From Nucisporomicrobium flavum (GTDB lineage Bacteria > Actinomycetota > Actinomycetes > Mycobacteriales > Micromonosporaceae): a stretch of DNA of 64,000 bases. The stretch covers positions 129,055 through 193,054 of the forward strand of contig NZ_JADMLH010000017.1 in assembly GCF_016464385.1 (NCBI RefSeq), in the 5' to 3' direction. Positions 59,133 through 64,000 of the stretch are shown here, one piece after another; position 1 is the first letter of the stretch, and each line of letters starts with the position of its first letter. The notes under the pieces were generated by a model that saw only the letters and a list, made by a program, of their open reading frames with translations, was not told the origin of the DNA and did no database searches. The position numbers were made by a program, and so were the translations under genes.

Positions 59133-59201
59133 TGCAGGGTGCCCGGCCGCGACGTTTCGTGTGCGCACTTTCCCCGTCGGCTCGATCGGAAAGTTCCTGC
59201 C

Positions 59202-59291
59202 ATGAACCGTTTCGTCGCTCCGCTCAGCTTCACCATCGCCGCCGCCTGGGTGGTCGTGGTCTTCGTCCTCGTGCACAACACCACCCCGTGA
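59202..59291 (+). CDS. 29-residue single-span membrane microprotein
   Basis: ATG 59202 to TGA 59289-59291. The product is MNRFVAPLSF, then a hydrophobic span rich in Ala, Val, Trp and Phe (TIAAAWVVVVFVLV), then HNTTP. The positively charged N-terminus suggests Nin-Cout topology. GGAAAG lies 8 nt before the ATG. It is codon-biased like a real gene (nearly all third positions G/C). It may be a small subunit or regulator of a membrane complex (KdpF- or MgtS-like in size), but I recognise no family and no partner gene is adjacent. Confidence 0.6.
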   Translation: MNRFVAPLSFTIAAAWVVVVFVLVHNTTP

Positions 59292-59307
59292 CCCCACCGC
59301 GGCGGGA

Positions 59308-62300
59308 TCACCCCACCGTGAACGTGAAGGTGTACGGCTGCCGGATCGGCACGCCGGCCGCCCCGGTGCTGCTCACCTGCGCCACCGTGACCGTGTAGCC
59401 GCCCGCGGGCAGCGCCGCGGCCGGCGTCCAGGTGAGCGTGCCCGGCGTGGTCTCGGCGACCGTGCCGGCCACCGCGCCGGACGGCCCTTGGACGCGGACG
59501 GCGTCGCCGTAGTCCGCGCCGGCCGGTTGGATGTCGCGCTGGAAGCGGACGGTGACCGCAGCCGGGGAGGGCCCGCTGCTGCCGGGCGCCGGGGTGGTGG
59601 CGACCACGAGCGGGTCCCGCCAGAACTGGATCGCCAGGTGGGTGTCCGGCACGCCGGGCACGTCCCAGTCGGTCGAGGTGTCGTCGACGACCATCGTCCG
59701 GGTGATGCCGCCGTCCACGGTGACGCTGCGGTTGTTCGTCCCGGTGATGGAACCCCACTCCTCCACCGTCTCCCAGCTGCCGCGGGTGTACTTGTACTGG
59801 ATCTCGGTGCCGTCCAGGACCGAGATCGTGCTCTCCCAGATGCCGTTGCCCCGGTCGGTCATCGGCTGCTTCGCGGGGTCCCAGGGGCCGAGCTCGGCGA
59901 TGTTGCCGGGCACGTAGAGGGTGGCGTCCGGCGGGGTGCCCGGCGGAGCCAGCACCCGGAAGGTCACGGCGACCGGGCGTACGGGCACGGTCAAACTCGC
60001 CGGAAGGGTCGCGGCGGTGCCGTCCGGATTCGTGTACGCGAGCCGGGCCACCACGTTCTGCGTACGCGGCGACGGCCCGGCGGGCGTGACGTCGTACGTG
60101 ACGGTGAAGGTGCCGCCCGGCGCCAGCGAGCCCGCGGTCGTGGGCGTCCGCGGCGTGACCACCCAGCCCTCGGGCGCGCTGACCGTGGCGGACAGCCCGG
60201 TGATCGTGCCCGGCCCGTCGTTGCGGGCCGTGGTGACCAGCGTGCTCGTCGCCCCGGACTGCAGGCCGTCGGGCGCGGTGAAGGTCAGGTCGACCGCCGG
60301 CTGCGGCGCGACGGTCAGGGTCGCACCGTCGTGCAGGATCGTCACCCGGCGCCCGGTCGCCGGCACCTCGACGGTCAGCCGATGGGTGGCCCGGTCGTAG
60401 GTCCACGGGGCGGCGCGACCGCCGATCGTGACGATGTGCGGGCGGGCCACCCCGGCGAACGTGACCGTCCAGCGGCGGGTGGCCGGCGCCCCGGCATAGG
60501 TGCCCGCGGCCGGGCCGATCGTGAGGGCCTTGAGGCGTCCCTCGGCGTACCGCACGGGCGTCCGGGTGAACTGGCCGGTGCGGTAGCCCAGCCCGTCGCC
60601 CGCGTCGTCGTAGACCGAGGTGGCGCCCGAGGCGTGCGGGTAGACGGTCAGCCCGAGGCGGTCCTTGGGCTGCGCGGCCACCGAGGAAGCCGCCGGCGCC
60701 CGGGCCACGATGCCGCCGGCACGGACGTAGACCGGCATCCGGTCCGGGGTCGCCGCGACGGTCCGGGTGGCGGGGCCGCGGAACGTCGCCCCGGTGAAGA
60801 AGTCCGTCCAGGTGCCCGGGGGGAACCACACCGCGGTGGTGGTGCTCAGCCCCGGCTTCGTCACCGGCGCCACCAGCAGCGAGTCGCCCAGCGTGTACTG
60901 GGTGGCGTGCCGGTACGCCTCCTCCTGCTCCGGCCAGGTCAGGTAGAGCGCCCGGGCCATCGGCAGCCCGGTGTCGTACGTCTGCCGCGCGGCGGTGTAG
61001 AGGTACGGCGCCAGCGACTCCCGCAACCGCAGGAAGTCGGCGGCCGCCGTGCTGACGGTGTCCGAGTACTCCCACGGGAGCCGGTCGCCGTGGTCGGAGT
61101 GCAGCCGCAGCACAGGCTGGAACGCGCCGAGCTGCACCCAGCGCAGGTACAGGTCCTCGGGCAGGTGCTTGCCGGCGAAGCTGCCGATGTCGTGGCTGAC
61201 GTACGACATGCCGATGCTGCCCTCGGCCGGGGTCATGGCCGCGGCGAAGGCGAGCGTCTCCCAGTCGGGACGGGTGTCGCCGGTGAAGTGCACGGTGCTG
61301 CGGTGCTCGCCCCACGGCCCGGACGCCCCAGGCGTGGTGTACGCGGGGAACGATGCCCCGATCCGCGCCAGCGAGAACCCGCGCAGCCCGCGCGCCTCCC
61401 CGTCGCGGCGGTACAGTTCGTTGACCCAGCTGTCCGCGGTGACGCCCGGGGTGGTCACGGTGCTGTCGTCGCAGCAGTAGTCCAGCCACCACTGCCGTAC
61501 GCCCTGATCCTCGAACGGCTTGTGCAGCGACGCCCACGCGGCCGCCTGGTCGCGGTCGGTCCAGTCGAAGCGGTACGGGTTCGGCGCGAAGCTGCTGGTC
61601 GCCGGGGTGAGCTTGCCCTTGGCAACGGCCTGCGCGCCGGCGAACCGGGGGTCGTCGCCGGAGATCGCCGCGTGCACGTTGAGGGTCGTCTGCACACCCT
61701 GCCGTGCCAGCCGACCGACGAACGCCTCCGGATCGGGGAACAGGTCCGGGTTCCAGTTCCAGCCGGCCCAAGCGTTCGGCGCCTTCCAGTCCGTGTCGAC
61801 CACCAGCGAGTCCAGCGGCACGTCGTGCGAGCGGAACGCGGGCAGCAGCGAGGTCTCGTAGTCCGCGGTGCTGTACGCCTGGTACTTCGAGAACCACGTG
61901 CCGAACGCCCACTTCGGCGGCAGCAGCGACGGCCCGGTCAGGGTGCGCAGGTCCGCGAGCCCGCGCGCGTAGTCGTGGCCGTACCCGAACAGGTAGCCGT
62001 CCTGGTAGGCCGTGGTGCGCGCGGGACGGGCGCCGACCCAGCCGTCGGTGGTGCGCAGCGCAGTGCCGGTGTCGTCGAGCAGGTACCAGCCGTCGCGGTT
62101 GAGCATGCCGGGGTGCAGCGCGATCTGGTCGACCGGCCCGGCCTGCCCCGCGTAGTAGTCGAGCCCGCGGTACCAGCCGCCGAGCGCGTCGGCGCGGGCC
62201 GGTGACCCGAACGCCGGATGCACGCTGGTACGCCGGCCGCCGACGGTCAGGTCGAGCGTGGTGTTCCCCGCCGTGACCTGGCCGCCGCCGAGGTCGTGGT

Positions 62301-62598
62301 GCAGGGTCACGGCGCTGGTCCGCACGGTCAGCTCACCGTTCCGCGTACGCGCCGAGAACCAGGTGCGTGCGGGCGTACGGTCCACCGCGGTGAACGTGGG
62401 CCGGTCCTCGAAGCGGTCGTCGGCCGCGTACTCGAGGCGCAGCAGCGTGGGGCTGAGCACCTGGACCCGGAGGTGACCCGCCCGGACGGTCTGCCCCTGG
62501 ATCTCGGGGGCGTGCGGGGCGGCCAGCGCCGAGCCGGGCACCCCGACCAGCGCGAGCAGGACGGTGACCAGCACCGACATCCGGGTACGCAGCGACAC
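59308..62598 (-). CDS. Secreted GH31 alpha-glucosidase/alpha-xylosidase-type enzyme with CBM20
   Basis: A 1096-residue exported enzyme. The signal peptide (about 1-27) has SVLVTVLLALVGVPGSALA. The GH31 N-terminal domain and barrel run to about 680, with LDSLVVDTDWKAPNAWAGWNW, the region SYVSHDIGSFAG carrying a catalytic-site Asp, and the WFPPGTWTDFFTG loop. A NEW3-like domain (about 755-850) is followed by a CBM20 starch-binding domain (about 865-965: VTFRVLAPPGTPP, GNIAELGPWDPAKQ, EIQYKYTRGSWETVEEWG). A C-terminal Ig-like domain ends TFTFTVG. It probably acts on starch-derived oligosaccharides outside the cell and feeds the importer at 2392-5461. GTG 62598 follows GAGGG. Confidence 0.93.
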   Translation of the reverse strand: MSLRTRMSVLVTVLLALVGVPGSALAAPHAPEIQGQTVRAGHLRVQVLSPTLLRLEYAADDRFEDRPTFTAVDRTPARTWFSARTRNGELTVRTSAVTLHHDLGGGQVTAGNTTLDLTVGGRRTSVHPAFGSPARADALGGWYRGLDYYAGQAGPVDQIALHPGMLNRDGWYLLDDTGTALRTTDGWVGARPARTTAYQDGYLFGYGHDYARGLADLRTLTGPSLLPPKWAFGTWFSKYQAYSTADYETSLLPAFRSHDVPLDSLVVDTDWKAPNAWAGWNWNPDLFPDPEAFVGRLARQGVQTTLNVHAAISGDDPRFAGAQAVAKGKLTPATSSFAPNPYRFDWTDRDQAAAWASLHKPFEDQGVRQWWLDYCCDDSTVTTPGVTADSWVNELYRRDGEARGLRGFSLARIGASFPAYTTPGASGPWGEHRSTVHFTGDTRPDWETLAFAAAMTPAEGSIGMSYVSHDIGSFAGKHLPEDLYLRWVQLGAFQPVLRLHSDHGDRLPWEYSDTVSTAAADFLRLRESLAPYLYTAARQTYDTGLPMARALYLTWPEQEEAYRHATQYTLGDSLLVAPVTKPGLSTTTAVWFPPGTWTDFFTGATFRGPATRTVAATPDRMPVYVRAGGIVARAPAASSVAAQPKDRLGLTVYPHASGATSVYDDAGDGLGYRTGQFTRTPVRYAEGRLKALTIGPAAGTYAGAPATRRWTVTFAGVARPHIVTIGGRAAPWTYDRATHRLTVEVPATGRRVTILHDGATLTVAPQPAVDLTFTAPDGLQSGATSTLVTTARNDGPGTITGLSATVSAPEGWVVTPRTPTTAGSLAPGGTFTVTYDVTPAGPSPRTQNVVARLAYTNPDGTAATLPASLTVPVRPVAVTFRVLAPPGTPPDATLYVPGNIAELGPWDPAKQPMTDRGNGIWESTISVLDGTEIQYKYTRGSWETVEEWGSITGTNNRSVTVDGGITRTMVVDDTSTDWDVPGVPDTHLAIQFWRDPLVVATTPAPGSSGPSPAAVTVRFQRDIQPAGADYGDAVRVQGPSGAVAGTVAETTPGTLTWTPAAALPAGGYTVTVAQVSSTGAAGVPIRQPYTFTFTVG

Positions 62599-62697
62599 GA
62601 CGCCCTCCCCCAGCCTGCGTGACTTCCTCGTCACAGCCTGTGGGGAGCTTTCCGCCGCCGGTCGGGGGCTGTCAATAGTGGACCGTCGATCGACTTC

Positions 62698-63720
62698 TCA
62701 CGTCCGCCCCGCTTGGTCGAGGTGACCGGCGGAACGCTCTGTCCGCGGCTGGAGAGGTTGCCAATCCGGGTCGTCGACGGAATGGTCGCGGGAGCCGGGC
62801 AGGAGCGCGCGGCACTCGCCGATGCACACGTCGAGGCCCTCCTCAGTACGGTCGTCGTCGGAGTCGCCGGAGGGAGCACTCCACTCGACGACGAACGCCG
62901 CCTCGTCGACCGGAGACGGCGCGGCGCTCGTATTGTTCGGATCGCCGTCCGTACCGCCGCCGGCGAGGACGATGCGCAGGCCGGAACCGTCGAGGTTCAT
63001 GACGTACACGTGACGGCCCGGTCCACACACGTACGGTCGGTCCGCCACACAGCCCAGAAACATGATGGCCCCGCGGGCGGTGAACCGCGGGCCGCGGGCG
63101 TACCCGTAGTGGACAGTGGCGTCGAGTACGACGGACTGGCGACCGCTGCGCAGGTCGAGCAGCCGCAACTGCACGCGCGAGGGCTTACCCGGCCGGGACG
63201 GGCAGGTGCGGACGAAGACGATGGACATGCCCTGCCAGGTCGGCGTGGCCACATCGCAGCCTTTGTCCGCGGCCCGCGTCAGCCGCCGGGGGGAGCCGCC
63301 GGCGAGGGCGATGCGGTAGAGGTCCGTGTGGGATCCGGTCCCGCGCACGGCGACAATCCGGCGGCCGTCGGGCGACCACGCCGGCTCGGTGGTGCGGGCA
63401 CCGTAGGTGAGCCGGCGGGTGCCGCCGCCGTCGGCACGCATGACATACACATCGCCCCGGCGCAGGAAGGCGAGCCGCCGGCCGTCCGGCGACCAGCGTG
63501 GGAAGCCGGCATCTCCGGTCGTGGTCAGTCGCCTCCCGCCGGAGCCATCCGGCCTGATGGTGTAGATGTCCCCGTCGCGCCCGTACGCGATCCGTCCGGC
63601 CGTGGTGTCGGCGTGCGCCCCGGATGGCGCGGCCGGCGCCGGCGCCCCGGGGATGAGGCCCAGCAAGCAGGCGACGCCACTCAACGTCACCGACGACCAT
63701 TTGACCCGAAATACGCCCAT
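62698..63720 (-). CDS. Secreted TolB-like WD40/PD40 beta-propeller protein
   Basis: A 340-residue exported protein. The signal peptide is about 1-30 (SSVTLSGVACLLGLIPG). Four or five PD40 repeats follow with the hallmark GFPRWSPDGRRLAFLRRGD and EPAWSPDGRRIVAVRG, and the DGDIYTIRPDGSGGRRLTTTG blade start. The C-terminal 50 residues contain two Cys (DVCIGEC) and an acidic loop. A ligand or protein-binding scaffold; no partner visible. ATG 63720 has TACGGT 6 nt upstream (leaderless). Confidence 0.9.
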   Translation of the reverse strand: MGVFRVKWSSVTLSGVACLLGLIPGAPAPAAPSGAHADTTAGRIAYGRDGDIYTIRPDGSGGRRLTTTGDAGFPRWSPDGRRLAFLRRGDVYVMRADGGGTRRLTYGARTTEPAWSPDGRRIVAVRGTGSHTDLYRIALAGGSPRRLTRAADKGCDVATPTWQGMSIVFVRTCPSRPGKPSRVQLRLLDLRSGRQSVVLDATVHYGYARGPRFTARGAIMFLGCVADRPYVCGPGRHVYVMNLDGSGLRIVLAGGGTDGDPNNTSAAPSPVDEAAFVVEWSAPSGDSDDDRTEEGLDVCIGECRALLPGSRDHSVDDPDWQPLQPRTERSAGHLDQAGRT

Positions 63721-63726
63721 TATCCC

Positions 63727-63732
63727 ACCGTA
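63727..63732 (-). promoter_or_regulatory. Leaderless -10 element (TACGGT) of the beta-propeller gene
   Basis: TACGGT on the minus strand, 6 nt before ATG 63720, with no Shine-Dalgarno. Confidence 0.45.
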
Positions 63733-63905
63733 ACAGCTGCGATCGGTACCTACTGCGCCTGTGGCCCGCCGCCGTCCCCGGACCGATGTCGTGCGACAGA
63801 CGGCCGGAAGTGCGGTGTATTGGCGATCGGGACAAGAACAACAAGTCGCGCACCCAATCCACGCGCTCTTACCGCGGCATAGAAAGACGTTCTGCGTGTT
63901 GATGC

Positions 63906-63971
63906 AGGACGTAAGAACGTCCTCCTGATGCGCTTGCGGGCTTGGTGTCCCATCGCAGGAGGAGGACGTTC
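63906..63971 (+). repeat. Nested inverted repeats before an edge ORF
   Basis: AGGACGT-AAGA-ACGTCCT (63906-63923) is a perfect 7-bp hairpin. GAACGTCCTCCT (63915-63926) is the exact complement of AGGAGGACGTTC (63960-63971), which contains the ribosome site of the ORF starting at 63972. The longer fold would hide that site, as insertion sequences often do to block read-through expression. Confidence 0.7.
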
Positions 63972-64000
63972 GTGAGTAACGGTAGCGGCGTGTCCCGTGG
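63972..64000 (+). CDS. Start of an ORF cut by the window edge, possibly a transposase
   Basis: GTG 63972 after AGGAGGAGG encodes VSNGSGVSR and continues past the window. Nine codons are too few for assignment. The sequestered ribosome site and the lower GC of the preceding 150 nt suggest the left end of an insertion sequence (perhaps IS4-like). Confidence 0.35.

Noticed and set aside
59075..61912. 945-residue minus-strand frame
   Set aside because: A shifted reading of the GH31 gene, whose true frame carries the conserved domains.
62619..62634. GTGAC-N6-GTCAC dyad upstream of the GH31 gene as a CRP site
   Set aside because: The GTGA and TCAC half-sites are 8 nt apart rather than 6, so the spacing is wrong for CRP; other regulators remain possible but unsupported.
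1..64000. tRNA, rRNA, prophage or biosynthetic gene cluster
   Set aside because: No tRNA-like cloverleaf, rRNA segment, phage structural gene, integrase or PKS/NRPS module was found on either strand.

Overview
The window is one contiguous piece of a high-GC (roughly 72-74%) actinobacterial chromosome with strong third-position G/C bias, many GTG starts and a few TTG starts. Three things point to Micromonosporaceae, most likely an Actinoplanes-like genus. These are the divergent MurD2/MurL glutamate-epimerising pair, methyl-accepting chemotaxis proteins in an otherwise actinomycete-type gene set (Actinoplanes spores are motile), and a fabG-fabI-hemH core. This is inference from gene content; no rRNA or other marker lies in the window. 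Almost all of it looks like ordinary, dense, vertically inherited chromosome. The only sign of mobile DNA is the possible start of an insertion-sequence gene at the extreme right edge.

Left part (1-5461): one leftward operon for alpha-glucoside use, in the order solute-binding lipoprotein, two permeases, MsmK/UgpC-type ATPase and a GH13 alpha-glucosidase cut by the window edge. A CRP/GlxR-like site lies upstream. 5817-8519: a small rightward module of a trypsin-co-occurring-domain protein translationally coupled to a trypsin-like protease (a probable biological-conflict module), then a TPR-like unknown. 8516-13762: two F420-type oxidoreductases, a cytosolic GH63/MGH-like glucosidase and small membrane proteins. 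13979-19183: a two-component system, a Nudix hydrolase, a PolA-like exonuclease/polymerase and a nucleotidyltransferase-fold protein.

19256-26758: an NgcEFG-like amino-sugar importer without its own ATPase, a MurR/RpiR-type regulator, then MurD2 and MurL, which together add and epimerise glutamate during peptidoglycan precursor synthesis. 26759-37699: a flavohemoglobin-like reductase with a long proline-rich N-terminus and no recognisable proximal haem ligand, a PLP enzyme, an RNA methyltransferase, an SPFH/NfeD pair and several housekeeping enzymes. 37708-43162: two chemotaxis receptors (the second frameshifted), a MarR regulator, two hydrolases and an SRPBCC protein.

43271-48520: signalling. 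An ECF sigma/anti-sigma pair is divergent from a DUF4397 surface protein and class F sortase, followed by a STAS/anti-sigma-kinase/PP2C partner-switching set. 48566-58906: a pectinesterase with its own operator-like dyad, a HAD phosphatase, ferrochelatase, a metallophosphoesterase, FabI and FabG, a second two-component system, a DUF1023 hydrolase and an acyltransferase. 58903-59291 holds an unusual short transcription unit: a hairpin-occluded 17-codon leader ORF, mutually exclusive hairpins and a 29-residue membrane microprotein. 59308-63720: a large secreted GH31 glucosidase with a starch-binding domain and a TolB-like beta-propeller protein.

Themes: alpha-glucan use (secreted GH31, an importer, and cytosolic GH13 and MGH enzymes), cell-wall amino-sugar and precursor metabolism, and envelope signalling. 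At nine genes a TAnnnT -10 element sits 6-7 nt before the start codon, which suggests leaderless transcription and helps fix starts. All functional calls come from reading motifs by eye; no database search was run.
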